Part shown: in pieces, positions 42,773-52,317 of the stretch
Position numbering within the stretch: position 1 is the stretch's first letter
Layout: every line of letters starts with the position of its first letter
DNA from: Granulicella sp. S156
Lineage (GTDB): Bacteria; Acidobacteriota; Terriglobia; Terriglobales; Acidobacteriaceae
Direction: 5' to 3'
Length of the DNA: 64,000 bases
Assembly: GCF_009766105.1 (NCBI RefSeq)
Contig: NZ_LMUH01000013.1
Span: 274,346 to 338,345, forward strand
Program-made: the position numbers and the translations under genes
Notes under the pieces: generated by a model
What the model was told of the DNA's origin: nothing
The model's input: the letters and a program-made list of their open reading frames with translations, nothing else
Database searches by the model: none

Positions 42773-45700
42773 TTAGGGCCGCGTTCCGAGTGTGTTGTTG
42801 GTGGTGCCGGTGACGGTAGGTGTCACGACCGGAGCGGCGGCGCCGATGATCTTGGTCACAGAGTTATTGCCTTTGTTGGGTATCCACACCGAACCTGAGT
42901 TGTCGATGAGGATGCCAGCCGGCGTGCTGATGCTTCCCCCCTGATATCCGGTGCTCGACGTTACCGCCGTACCGTTCGCGCTGAGCACGCTGACAGAGTT
43001 GTTGCCGTTAGCAACCCAAATCTGGCCCAGACCATCGATGGCCAGCGACGCCGGAGTATTAACGCCTGCAGCCGCATTGCCGGGTACCGCGATGACCGTA
43101 CCAGTACTCGTGAACTCGGTGACCGCGCTGGTTCCGTTGGCAACCGCCCAGACATCTCCAGCGTTGTCGAAGGCCACTGCACCGAAGGCGCCGACGGTGC
43201 CCGCCGTACCGGCGGTTGTGGCCAGTGTTCCGTCCTCAGAGAGGCTGGCCAAAGTACCGTTCGCGTTGATCACCCAGACCAGGCCGCCTTCCACTGTGAG
43301 CGTCGCGGTCGCAGCGGCCCCTATCGGGCCATTGCTGGAAGTGATTGTGCTGGTGCTGTCGGTCGCCGTAGTCACCGAGTTGCCCTGCACCAGCACCGCT
43401 ATAGAGCAGGACGAGTTCGCCCCCAGCGAACTCTCCGTGATCGAGAAGCTCCCGCCGTTGACGGCGAAGGTCCCGCAGGTCCCAGCGAGGAACGTCACGA
43501 ACGTGATGCCTGAAGGCAGCGTGTCGGTGAACTGCACATTCGTGAGCGCTACCGCGTTCGGATTGGTCACCGTGATGGTGAGCTGTGAAGTATCTCCCAC
43601 AGGGATCGTCGTCGGATTGAAAGCGGCCGAAGCCACCGGCGCAGTGACTGGACTGAGCGTGAAGCTGGCGCTCTGTGCCGCAATCACCGCCGTCGGCGCA
43701 TTGAGCGTCAGGCCCGCATTCAGCGTCAGCCCACTGACTGAGGTCGAATCGGTCGCGGTCAGCGAATAGCTGGCCACACCTGTAGCGGTACTAGTGCTGG
43801 CCGAAACGGGCGAGCCGGAAAGCGTGGCGCCGCTGCTCAGCGTCACCGGGATGCTCTCGCTCGCGCCCAGGAAGGGATTGCCGCTTTCGGTCAGCGTAAT
43901 GGCCACCGGGAAGGCCACGCCTGAAGTCTCCGTGGCAGCCGGATCGGTGGTGAAGCTTATCGCATAGTGGCTCTCCACCGCTCCTGAATCCTGGCAGGTC
44001 GCCGTGCCGTAGCTGGTTGTGCGCGGGTCGCCGCGCTGGTCGGTCCCCGTGGCCGTCGAAGGATTGATGTCACAGATCGCCGTCGACCCTGGAAGCGGGA
44101 CCATCGTCTGTGTCGGTCCACCATAGCTGCCCAGCGACGACAGGGCGACCGTACCCCCTACGAGATTGCCGTTGCTTCCATTGGTGGGGCAGCCGCCGAC
44201 GCAGTCGCCGCCGGTGTTGCCGGAGAGGATGGAATTCGCGACCGAGAGCGTTCCGTCGTTAGCGATTCCGCCCCCTTCGCCCGTGCTCGCCGAATTTCCG
44301 CTGAAGGTACTGTCCGTAATCGTGACAGTACCTGTTGAAATGAACATGGCGCCGCCCGGAGACCCTCCTGAGGCAGCGTTCCCGGTAAAGGTGCTGGAGC
44401 TAACGGTGACCGTTCCGTCGACTGCAGAAATCGCGCCGCCCAGCCCGGCGGAATTTCCGGTAAAGGTGCTCCCAGCTATGGTCAGGGTGCCTGACGTAAA
44501 GATGGCCCCTCCACCAAACGCTAAGGTCCCCGCCGCATAGTTGTTACTAAAGGTGGTATTCGTCACCGTGAGGACCCCGAGGTTATCGACCCCGCCCCCT
44601 TCGGCGGTGGTATAGCCGTTAGCGATGATCAGATTACTGATCGCAGCATTGGTCACGCCGATGGCGACGCTGAACACCGAGAAGTTGCTGCTCGATCCGC
44701 CGCCGCTCACCGTCACCAGGTTGGTCAGCGTCGTTCCGCTGCCGCTGGTCGCGCCGGTGATGGTCGTGCTCGAAGGAACGCTCAACGAACTCGCCAGCGT
44801 AATCGTCTGCGGCGTCGCAAATACCGTGGGGTCGAAGGTGACGTTCCCCGCACCGAAGTCCGCAGCATTGGTCAGGGCCTCACGCAGTGTCCCCTGGCCG
44901 CTGTCCGCAGTGGAGGTCACCACAAAGTCGGGTACTGCAGAAGCCGTCAGGGCGGTGGCAATGGGGCCCTTGGTCGTAGAGCCATTAACCGAGCCCGCAT
45001 AGTTGAAGACCGGTGTGGCATCGAAAGTCCCGCTACCCGCGCCCGATCCGCCGGCGCCGCCTGTCGCACTGGCGCCAAGGGAGCCGCTGTTTACCGTGAT
45101 CAGAGTCCCCTGATTGACAAAGATGTCCGGGCCGGCAGCCGCGCCGCCACCACTGCTTCCATTGCCAAACGGAAATCCACCAGATCCGCTGCCTCCTGTT
45201 ACCGCTCCAACAACAACACCTCCCGGACCGGCAGTGCCGCCCTCGGAGCCACCACCGCCGCCTCCAACGCCACCAGCTCCACCATTGTCTTCGGCGCCTC
45301 CGCCTCCTCCTCCAAATCCGCCACTACCTCCCTGCAGCACTCCACCGCCGCCGCCGCCGCCAAATCCGCCGTTACCGGCCGCGTCAGTAGTCCCAGTTGC
45401 TCCAGCACTATTTGTCCCATAACCAGACCCGCCCACGCCTGGTGAAGCACCTGGGTTGCCATTCTCATCTGCACCGCCGCCGCCTCCAACGCCACCGGCG
45501 GCTCCATTCAATGTCGCTGTACTGCCATTTGCGCCCGGCCCCAGGACACCGCCTCCGCCACCATTCACGTAGGTACCGCTGGCGAGTGCGCCATTGCCAC
45601 CGTTGCCTCCTAAACCACCGCCACCGCCTCCGTCACCAGAGCCACTGGCGGAGCAACCATTCCCACCGATCGCGCGGTCACTCGAAAAGTAGACATCACT

Positions 45701-46234
45701 CACCGTTACGGTAGCGGGCGCAGTAACGCCATTCACGAAGAGGCCGCCACCCAGGCCGGCGCCTCCGCCTCCGCAGGCAATATGACCCACTCCGCCATTG
45801 CCTCCCTTTCCCACTGCATTGCGTATGAGCAGGTTTTCGAGTTCTACCGTGCCGGTATCGACAAAGAACACGCGGTACGTACCATTGCCGCTGATAATCA
45901 CATTGCCCAGCGTCCCGCCATTGATCGCCAGGTTCTTCGTAATTGGCGGTAATGGACCGTTCAGCGTAATAAGGCACGGACTTCCGCAGCTGAACTGGAT
46001 TGTCGATCCGCTCGTCGCGTTCAAGATGGCGTACCGCAAATCGCCACTCTGCCCTGGACCATCCCCGGGATTGGTGGTCGTTGCTGCCGCGTCCGTGCTC
46101 AGCGTGACGGTCACCGTCTGTGCCGAAAGCGAGGCTCCCAAAGCCGCACAGATCGCCACAGTCACAATTTTCATGAGGAGAAAAATCCACTTGCCGCCGC
46201 CCTTGCGGCGACCCAAACATCCCATGGAACTCAT
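42773..46234 (-). CDS. Large secreted glycine-rich protein with polymorphic-repeat, DUF11-like and NHL parts
   Basis: About 1153 residues from ATG 46234 (TGGAG eight bases upstream), with a long signal peptide (RRKGGGKWIFLLMKIVTVAI to SLSAQ). Two CSLREA/choice-of-anchor-Q-like blocks (GDLRYAILNA, GTLREALTNA) frame a roughly 240-residue region of GG-rich tandem repeats that looks like PE-PGRS. A pectate-lyase-like beta-helix, a DUF11-like domain (NPTTIPVGDTSQLTITVTN) and a C-terminal NHL propeller follow. The end NSVTKIIGAAAPVVTP is shared with the lipoprotein at 60209. It is probably a surface adhesin or matrix protein. Its glycine codons give a GC-rich, repetitive gene. Confidence 0.8.
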   Translation of the reverse strand: MSSMGCLGRRKGGGKWIFLLMKIVTVAICAALGASLSAQTVTVTLSTDAAATTTNPGDGPGQSGDLRYAILNATSGSTIQFSCGSPCLITLNGPLPPITKNLAINGGTLGNVIISGNGTYRVFFVDTGTVELENLLIRNAVGKGGNGGVGHIACGGGGAGLGGGLFVNGVTAPATVTVSDVYFSSDRAIGGNGCSASGSGDGGGGGGLGGNGGNGALASGTYVNGGGGGVLGPGANGSTATLNGAAGGVGGGGGADENGNPGASPGVGGSGYGTNSAGATGTTDAAGNGGFGGGGGGGVLQGGSGGFGGGGGGAEDNGGAGGVGGGGGGSEGGTAGPGGVVVGAVTGGSGSGGFPFGNGSSGGGAAAGPDIFVNQGTLITVNSGSLGASATGGAGGSGAGSGTFDATPVFNYAGSVNGSTTKGPIATALTASAVPDFVVTSTADSGQGTLREALTNAADFGAGNVTFDPTVFATPQTITLASSLSVPSSTTITGATSGSGTTLTNLVTVSGGGSSSNFSVFSVAIGVTNAAISNLIIANGYTTAEGGGVDNLGVLTVTNTTFSNNYAAGTLAFGGGAIFTSGTLTIAGSTFTGNSAGLGGAISAVDGTVTVSSSTFTGNAASGGSPGGAMFISTGTVTITDSTFSGNSASTGEGGGIANDGTLSVANSILSGNTGGDCVGGCPTNGSNGNLVGGTVALSSLGSYGGPTQTMVPLPGSTAICDINPSTATGTDQRGDPRTTSYGTATCQDSGAVESHYAISFTTDPAATETSGVAFPVAITLTESGNPFLGASESIPVTLSSGATLSGSPVSASTSTATGVASYSLTATDSTSVSGLTLNAGLTLNAPTAVIAAQSASFTLSPVTAPVASAAFNPTTIPVGDTSQLTITVTNPNAVALTNVQFTDTLPSGITFVTFLAGTCGTFAVNGGSFSITESSLGANSSCSIAVLVQGNSVTTATDSTSTITSSNGPIGAAATATLTVEGGLVWVINANGTLASLSEDGTLATTAGTAGTVGAFGAVAFDNAGDVWAVANGTSAVTEFTSTGTVIAVPGNAAAGVNTPASLAIDGLGQIWVANGNNSVSVLSANGTAVTSSTGYQGGSISTPAGILIDNSGSVWIPNKGNNSVTKIIGAAAPVVTPTVTGTTNNTLGTRP

Positions 46235-47011
46235 TGGCTCGCTCCAGTAAAACTGCGTATACCGAATCGTGTCTTCCGGTTCTTCAGGCCCGATCAAACG
46301 GCCTTATTACGCTAAGGCCTGGACGCGCGTTGTTGGAACCTAACGCAAAGTGGTTTTTGTGAAGAATGACGCCACCATTTTACTCAAACGGCATCTTTGC
46401 ACAATGGCTGCCGCAAAAAAGTTAGAGCGTTTTGAGGGACGCCGTTACGCAATATCAGCCGCGTGCCCCATTCATGCGCGTTCTTTGCGCATGAGGGTGC
46501 GGCCACAGCTCTCTGGGATATTTACTTTCGCCCTTGAGATAGACCTTTGCTTCAGAGATAGGCTTTTGCCTCTGAGATAGGTCCGGACTTTAGTCCGGAC
46601 ATTAGGGGACCGCCACAGAACGGGCTTCAGCCCCTGGGACAAGCCTTCTTCTCCTATGGCACAGGTGCCGAGAGAAGAGAAAACATATCCCAGGGAATTG
46701 CAGCAGCCTTTGCTTTGAAGGGGCGGGGCTTCAGCCCCGCCGTCAGGGTATCCGGATACATGCGGCTTCAGCCGCGGAGGGAACGATGCCGGTTGCGCCA
46801 CGATGGCACCCGATGGATTCAGGATAAGCGTGGCCCATCCGTCCGTTCCTCTATGTCCTCGCATCTGCTCTGCGTTCATGATCTCCATCGTGTTCTGCCG
46901 CCAATGTTCCTATCCCATGCAAGATGAGCTGAAGAGATAGCCTGCCTGCACGGAGCGCGGCGTAGAATGGGAGCTCGGTACGGCATCTACTTTCAGGAGG
47001 AGGTGCATACG
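46235..47011. other. Long intergenic region with dispersed palindromes
   Basis: It contains GTCCGGAC-TTTA-GTCCGGAC (about 46582-46600), the CTTCAGCCCCTGGGACAAGC variant (about 46624) and a full GGGGCGGGGCTTCAGCCCCG unit at about 46718-46780 with the downstream CGGCTTCAGCCGCGG palindrome. Bases 46995-47003 are the ribosome site of the Usp gene. No gene is supported. Confidence 0.6.
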
Positions 47012-47917
47012 GTGGTCACTCTAGCTCCGAAAAAGATAGCGTTCGACCGAATCCTCGTGCCTAGCGATTTTTCCGATCTTTCCATGTGCGCGCTGGAGTA
47101 TGCCAAAAGCATCGCCAGATGCTATGGGTCGCAGATTCTGCTTGAGCATGTAAGCCAACTTCCCAGTGGATATGCCCCCTCCGAAATGCCCTGGGTAGAG
47201 CTCGACGTGACACTTGAAGTGATGCGCCAGGGCGAACGGAGGCTGGAAGAGCATGACGCTCAGCTGCGTGCTGAAGGATTTGCGGTGCAGACGATTCTGT
47301 CTTCAGGAAACTTACAGGATGAGGTCATCGCTACGGCGCACGACCAGAAGCCCGATCTGATGGTGCTCGGCACACATGCGGTGAAAGGCGTTGTAAGGCT
47401 GTTTTGCGGTTCCGACGCCGAAGCCCTTTTGCGTCGGGTCGACTGTCCCGTACTGGTGGTCGGCCCTAAAGTCCGGCAAATGAAACAATCTGTCTGGTCG
47501 TTGCGCGATGTCCTTTGCGCCAGCGATCTGAATCCCGGCTCGGCTCGCACTCCCGCCTTCGCCTGCGCGCTCGCTGAAGATCATCATGCCGCCTTCACGC
47601 TTCTGCATATCGAGAATCCTGCGCGAGAAAGACACAGTCAACCACTCGATCCGGAGCCGTTTCAAAACGCACTGGCCAGAATCATGTCTGCTGACCAGCG
47701 ACTCTCCGGATGCGATCCAATGAAGAGCCTGCAAACGGTCGTCTCCCGCAAAGAGCCCAGCTCTGAGATTGTTGGGTTAGCGCGGGAACGGGACTCTGAT
47801 CTTATTGTGATGGGCGCGCACAGCGCAGCAGAAAAAGCAGACCACCTGCTGCGTGGCGTTATTCCCAGTGTGCTGGCAGAGGCGATATGTCCGCTGCTGC
47901 TGCTGCATCATCCGTAG
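47012..47917 (+). CDS. Tandem universal stress protein (two Usp domains)
   Basis: About 301 residues. Both halves are Usp domains: FDRILVPSDFSDLSMCALEY with GTHAVKGVVRLFCGSDAEAL (ATP-loop-like), and a second domain ending VMGAHSAAEKADHLL. AGGAGGAGG at 46995-47003 ends eight bases before GTG 47012, so this GTG is preferred to the in-frame ATG at 46967. Its end overlaps the convergent ClC gene by 59 bases. Confidence 0.85.
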   Translation: MVTLAPKKIAFDRILVPSDFSDLSMCALEYAKSIARCYGSQILLEHVSQLPSGYAPSEMPWVELDVTLEVMRQGERRLEEHDAQLRAEGFAVQTILSSGNLQDEVIATAHDQKPDLMVLGTHAVKGVVRLFCGSDAEALLRRVDCPVLVVGPKVRQMKQSVWSLRDVLCASDLNPGSARTPAFACALAEDHHAAFTLLHIENPARERHSQPLDPEPFQNALARIMSADQRLSGCDPMKSLQTVVSRKEPSSEIVGLARERDSDLIVMGAHSAAEKADHLLRGVIPSVLAEAICPLLLLHHP

Positions 47918-49628
47918 AATGCCCACCCCACGCGGAAACTCCATAGACGTGCAGCACATCTTGCAGGGTCACTATGCCTTCGAGATTGTGGATGTTTGCG
48001 CGGCTGACTACAGGCAGCATCGCCACCCCTGTAGATCCCATGCGGGCGAGGGCCACATCCAGCGATTCGTCGGCGTGAACGTGAAGAAAATCCTGAGCAT
48101 GGATCAAGGCATCGAGCCTGCGGTCTGCATCTGCACTCCGCTCCCGATCGAGTTGCGTAAGGCTCACCACTCCGATGACACCGCTCAAATCCAGCACCGG
48201 ACAGGACTCCAGCTCCGAGGAGTGCATCACGGTAAAGGCCTCTTGGACCGTCATCTCCGTGCGCAGTAACTCGCCCGGAGGCCGCATAGCCGCACTGATC
48301 ACCCGTTTGCTGTATCCCAGGTTTCGCGCCGCCGCCGGCAAGTGGATGCCGTCCTGCTCGGTCAGTGCCTCATAGATCGATTCACGCTGGAACTGGGACG
48401 CGATGAATAGGCTGACAAGATTTGCCAGCATCAGCGGAACTATAACCGCGTAGTCCTGCGTCATCTCGAAGATGATCAGCACGGAGGTCATCGGAGCGCG
48501 CACAACTCCGGCAAAGACCGCGCCCATGCCGACCAGCGCATACGCTCCTGGCGTTGCCGTTAAGGCCGGCAGCAGATGATGCGCCACCGTCCCCAGTGAT
48601 CCTCCGAGCATGGCTCCGATAAACAAGGCAGGGCCGAAGATGCCTCCAGCATTGCCCGAAGCGTAACTGGTGGTAACAGCGAAGAACTTCAACACAACGA
48701 GCAAAAGCATCAAGCGGAGGGCGATACCGTTGTTGAGGGCCTGACCGACGTAGAGATATCCCACTCCCAGAACCTGGGGCACAAACCATCCCATCGCACC
48801 CACCATCAATCCCCCGGCCAGAGGATGCAACCACGTGGTTTTATAAGGCAAGCGCAGAAAGGCTGCGCGCATGCGCAACAGCAATCCGGTGAAAGCCGCT
48901 GAGATCAATCCTCCGGCCACGCCCAGCAACGCGTACAAGAAAAATTCAATCGGGCTCACCAATTGATATTCCGGAACTCGGAAGAGCGGATGATTGCCCA
49001 GGCAAGCGCGCAGCACTACCCAGGCCGTTGCCGAAGCCAATACGACCGCCGCCATGACCGGTGCGTTCAGGTCGCCCATGATCTCTTCGAGGGCAAACAG
49101 CACTGCGGCGAGCGGCGTATTGAAAGCTGCTGCGATGGCAGCTGCCGCACCCACCGGGATCAGCTTCTTCACCGTTTCAGGACTCAGCCCAAGCATGCGT
49201 CCAAGCACGGAGGCGATGCCGGCGCCGACCTGCACCGAAGGACCTTCGCGTCCCAGCGGGATGCCGCTGGCCAGTGTCACCGAGGTGCAGAAGAACTTGC
49301 CCAGCACGGTACGCAGCGTAATGCGTCCGTCGCGTGCAAACAGTGCCGTCTTGGTCTGCGGAACGCCGCTGCCACGGGCGTTGGGAAAGAAGCGATAGAG
49401 CAGATATCCGATGCCAATCGATCCCACCACGGGGAACAAAAGCCGCCGCCACGCAGCGCCGCCAATCGGGTAAAGGTGCATCCCGAAGCGCTCGGTACAC
49501 AGGATGAACGCGACGACCGCCAGACCTGTCAGCGCGCCAATCACAACGGCCAAAACCAACAACACCTGATCTTCGGCCTGCCGGAACTTAGCGAAACGAA
49601 TCACAAAGAAAGTCCCAGCCCACTCCAA
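47859..49628 (-). CDS. ClC-type chloride channel/transporter with CBS domains
   Basis: A 589-residue protein with the ClC signatures GSGVPQTK, GREGPSVQ (gating Glu) and AAFNTPLAAVLFALEE, and about ten membrane helices. A C-terminal pair of CBS domains (from about residue 440) binds nucleotides and regulates transport. The start is TTG 49628 in this reading, or GTG 49604; neither has a good ribosome site. It is convergent and overlapping with the Usp gene, so the two messages are complementary over 59 bases. Confidence 0.9.
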   Translation of the reverse strand: MEWAGTFFVIRFAKFRQAEDQVLLVLAVVIGALTGLAVVAFILCTERFGMHLYPIGGAAWRRLLFPVVGSIGIGYLLYRFFPNARGSGVPQTKTALFARDGRITLRTVLGKFFCTSVTLASGIPLGREGPSVQVGAGIASVLGRMLGLSPETVKKLIPVGAAAAIAAAFNTPLAAVLFALEEIMGDLNAPVMAAVVLASATAWVVLRACLGNHPLFRVPEYQLVSPIEFFLYALLGVAGGLISAAFTGLLLRMRAAFLRLPYKTTWLHPLAGGLMVGAMGWFVPQVLGVGYLYVGQALNNGIALRLMLLLVVLKFFAVTTSYASGNAGGIFGPALFIGAMLGGSLGTVAHHLLPALTATPGAYALVGMGAVFAGVVRAPMTSVLIIFEMTQDYAVIVPLMLANLVSLFIASQFQRESIYEALTEQDGIHLPAAARNLGYSKRVISAAMRPPGELLRTEMTVQEAFTVMHSSELESCPVLDLSGVIGVVSLTQLDRERSADADRRLDALIHAQDFLHVHADESLDVALARMGSTGVAMLPVVSRANIHNLEGIVTLQDVLHVYGVSAWGGHSTDDAAAAADISPLPAHWE

Positions 49629-50238
49629 CCTGGATGCAGCCTGTTATTCATAGTGATAAAGCCCCAGCCCAAAGCATACACCTGGTATAAAACAGGTTCT
49701 TTATGAGAAATCCGCCCTTCATGACAGGAAGCTGTCATGAAGGTGGCGCCCAGGGATTCAGGATGCGTATGAGCCAGTGGCCGAAGTTTTGCCTTGATGG
49801 GGTGAGGCTTCAGCAGTCTTTGCTTTGAAGGGGCAGGGCTTCAGCCCCTGGGACAAGCCTTCGTCTCCTGCGGCATAGAGGCCCAGAGGAAAGCCCCTAT
49901 ATCCCTGGGGCTTCAGCAATTAGGGGGACGCACTCAGCACACCACGATTTTTCACCAACCTCTCAAGCCAGCCCCGAAGGGGCGGTACTATCACAGCCCA
50001 GGGCAACGCCCTGGGTTACGGAACAAGATCAGAGAAGAGGGCTGAAAGTCCGAACGACTTGCTTTGGCGCACCAGCTACAGCTTCGACGATCGCACGAGA
50101 GATAAAGAAAAGAACTGCGCCCGTTTTGAGGGTATGTGGTTCCGTTTCGAGAACTGTCAGTGATTGTTAGAGGATGTGACTGCTGTCGATGAGGAGGCAA
50201 AGACAACAGTCACAGGTGTCTTATAGTTTGGTTCAGAA
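49629..50238. other. Long intergenic region with dispersed palindromes
   Basis: It contains the GGGGCAGGGCTTCAGCCCCT unit (about 49828), AGCCCCGAAGGGGCGG (about 49972), a CCCAGGGC-AAC-GCCCTGGG hairpin (49997-50015) and the repeat CAGAGAAGAGGGCTGAAAGT (about 50031-50050). Promoter sequence for the 137-residue gene is not in this segment. Nothing else is recognised. Confidence 0.6.
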
Positions 50239-50652
50239 CTAAGCCAGCGGAGCGCTTTCCTGCAAGGCCGTGGCAGATGTCCTCTTGCCCATTGATTCAA
50301 CTCTCTCAGATGTCACTCCATGCGGCGACGTTTGTTTGCGCCAAATCCGAATAGTTCGGAGCGTCTCCGCCATGGAAATCTTAGTTAGCTTCGTCAGTGA
50401 CTGGCCAGCCTTGGCATTCATGGGACGCACAATGATCGCTTCCGTGACTCCCGGCCGTATTCGCAAGAACACACCACGTGCCTTCTTCGGGTTCGGGCTA
50501 GGTAGTGTCGAAGCCAAGCGAAGCTCACCCTGAGGTTTCATATTATGTAACGCATAGACGGCGCAATTACCGTCTTTCAGCAATTCACGAACTAGATCTT
50601 TGACGATTTCAGACTGGTTAGCCCTGAACTCGAGACCATGCACGATAGGCAT
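50239..50652 (-). CDS. Hypothetical protein (137 residues)
   Basis: AAGGG stands about ten bases before ATG 50652, which favours translation. The protein has a helical N-terminus (RANQSEIVKDLVRELLKDGN), a short middle part with LRLAST and KKARGVFLRIRPG, and a basic, Ser/Thr-rich C-terminus. There is no signal peptide or membrane segment. I do not recognise a family. It is isolated between two repeat blocks. Confidence 0.5.
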   Translation of the reverse strand: MPIVHGLEFRANQSEIVKDLVRELLKDGNCAVYALHNMKPQGELRLASTLPSPNPKKARGVFLRIRPGVTEAIIVRPMNAKAGQSLTKLTKISMAETLRTIRIWRKQTSPHGVTSERVESMGKRTSATALQESAPLA

Positions 50653-50714
50653 TTCAAGTTTCCCTTCTTACTTCATGCCGATACTACTTCTCAACTGATA
50701 AATAACTCACAAAG

Positions 50715-50947
50715 CTAGGGTGTCTCATCAAATCCCGCCATCATTCCACTGCGGAGTACTACAAAAGCCTTGACGCAAAGGGCGCGGTGGTTTCGCAAAG
50801 GAACGCGAAGGCATTTGTATTTGGGAAAGATGCCAGTCCTAAGCACTATAGCCGTTGCGTATCGTCGCGAACCGTTGCGCTCGTTGCGTCAAGGCTTTTG
50901 CAACGCCCCGCAGTGGAATAATGGCAGAATTTGATGACAGGCCCTAG
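50715..50947. mobile_element. Palindromic non-autonomous element, copy B (MITE/REP-like)
   Basis: Imperfect ~40-bp terminal inverted repeats beginning CTAGGG and containing TCATCAAAT and ATTCCACTGCGG close the element. Inside, CCTTGACGCAA and TTGCGTCAAGG repeat the inner arms. The interior TTTCGCAAAGGAACGCGA...GCACTATAGCCGTTGCG matches copy A at 30587-30761 in reverse orientation. There is no coding capacity. The two copies show it is a dispersed family. Confidence 0.7.
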
Positions 50948-50972
50948 CGTCTTTTTAGCAAGCGGCGAGTCA

Positions 50973-51365
50973 TCAATTGGCGACCTTTACATGGAAGGTC
51001 ACCGTGTTGGCCCCGCCGGCGTTCTTGATGACGAACTTGTACTGCCCGTCCTTCTCCGGTGTGACCTTAACGGAGCACTTCGGTCCGGGAGAGACGTCCT
51101 TACCGACTTCAGCGCCGGTGGAGTCGTAGACAAAAAGGTGCACGTCGGTAGTCTTCACGCCGTCCGTGGTGGCCTCGAACTCTTTCCCCGCCGTGAAAGA
51201 CAGGAGGTAAGAGACCTCTCCGTTGTCCTTCATGTGGATACTCTTGCCATGGAACGCCGCGCCCTTGCCCAGGTCCTTCGTGGTGACGTCCTGCGCGGGG
51301 CTTAGTATGGCGAACGTTAATAGAACCGCCACCATTACTGTGACGAACCGGGTAATCGATTTCAT
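50973..51365 (-). CDS. Small secreted beta-sandwich protein, function unknown
   Basis: A 130-residue protein from ATG 51365, with GGAGGAAA upstream, and a signal peptide ending near SPAQ. The rest is beta-rich (AFHGKSIHMKDNGEVSYLLS, DVHLFVYDSTGAEV, CSVKVTPEKDGQYKFVIKN) and looks like a PPC (prepeptidase C-terminal)-type fold; it was not confirmed. A longer frame from 51602 is not supported. It is isolated, with repeats on both sides. Confidence 0.65.
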   Translation of the reverse strand: MKSITRFVTVMVAVLLTFAILSPAQDVTTKDLGKGAAFHGKSIHMKDNGEVSYLLSFTAGKEFEATTDGVKTTDVHLFVYDSTGAEVGKDVSPGPKCSVKVTPEKDGQYKFVIKNAGGANTVTFHVKVAN

Positions 51366-52317
51366 GGGTGTTTCCTCCAGAGTCGGATCAGATCCGCACC
51401 TCTCACACCAGTAAACGCTCAAACATATAAGGGAGATATAAGGCTCTCTACTTCTTTGGACAGCGAATCTTGTACCGCAAATTCGTGGCCGCAACCATTG
51501 GGACGCTCCCTTATAGGGCGATTCCATCCGAGCCGAGGGCGAAGCCCCATAGGCGCTAACCCAAAGGGTTTGTCGTCCTTTCATCCCCCACAAATCCGTC
51601 ATTCTGAGCGCAGTCGAATGGGTACCGTAAAGCTTCCATCACAACGCGGCTTTAGCTTTGAAGGGGCGGGGCTTCAGCCTAATGCCACTTACTTTCCACT
51701 GAAACAGCAGTTGTATTTAGAAACTACCCTATACTTGTCATTTCGACCGACCAACGGGAGTGGAGAAACCTCAGCATTTCGCGAATGCCTGCATGACGAA
51801 AGAAGCCAAATGCGACAATCTGGCCTACACTCCATTATTCCCTGTGGAAAGTAAGTGCCATTAGGCTGAAGCCCCGCCGTCAGTCCATCCCGATAAACCC
51901 GGCTTCAGCCACAGAGGGAATGCTCTCAGGTGCAGCACAACCGTTCGCATCGAGCTCTGCGTCAGAGGGTACGCGCTTCAGCACGTCACGATCTTTCATC
52001 AACCTCTCAAGCCAGCCCCGAAGGAGCGATTCCATCAGAGCCGAGGGCGAAGCGGCATAGGCGCTAACCGAAAGGGTTTGTCGTCCTTTCACTCCCCACA
52101 AATCCGTCATTCTGAGCGCAGTCGAAGAACCCCGAAAGTTTCTGGGTTGCCAACACAGTTCGAACCTTTTCCCCCGATGCAGCCGGGGCGAAGTGGCAAG
52201 GTTCTGGATTACGTAACAAGCTCAGAGCAGACGGCTGAAAGTTCGACCTATCAGTCACGCCACATATCAATCGGGTCTTCGATGGGCGCTGAAAAGCACT
52301 TCAGCGCGCTACCATTT
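51366..52317. other. Repeat mosaic without genes
   Basis: It holds copies of CATTCTGAGCGCAGTCGAA (about 51598 and 52108), a nested inverted-repeat element (51665-51878) containing a TCATTTCGACCGACCAACGG copy, CCCGAAGGAGCGATTCCATC (about 52016), and CAGAGCAGACGGCTGAAAGT (about 52222). No frame in it is supported, including the 132-codon frame at 51456-51854 crossing the repeats. Confidence 0.65.
51665..51878. mobile_element. 214-bp element with perfect 35-bp terminal inverted repeats
   Basis: Bases 51665-51699 (beginning GGCGGGGCTTCAGCC, ending TTACTTTCCAC) are the exact complement of 51844-51878. The outer 14 bases of each arm match the GGGGCTTCAGCC dispersed palindrome family, so a small element appears inserted into, or capped by, that repeat. 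The interior includes a copy of the TTTCGACCGACCAACGGGAG repeat. There is no transposase, so it is probably non-autonomous. Confidence 0.7.

Noticed and set aside
42951-43769. 272-codon + strand frame opposite the glycine-rich gene
   Set aside because: Val/Ala/Pro-rich mirror of a repetitive gene; no start signal.
45110-45700. Tandem GGC/GGA-rich repeats resembling a repeat array or CRISPR
   Set aside because: They are in-frame glycine codons of the large secreted protein; no regular direct repeat with unique spacers.
51456-51854. 132-codon + strand frame in the repeat mosaic
   Set aside because: It is built from three repeat families and has no ribosome site.
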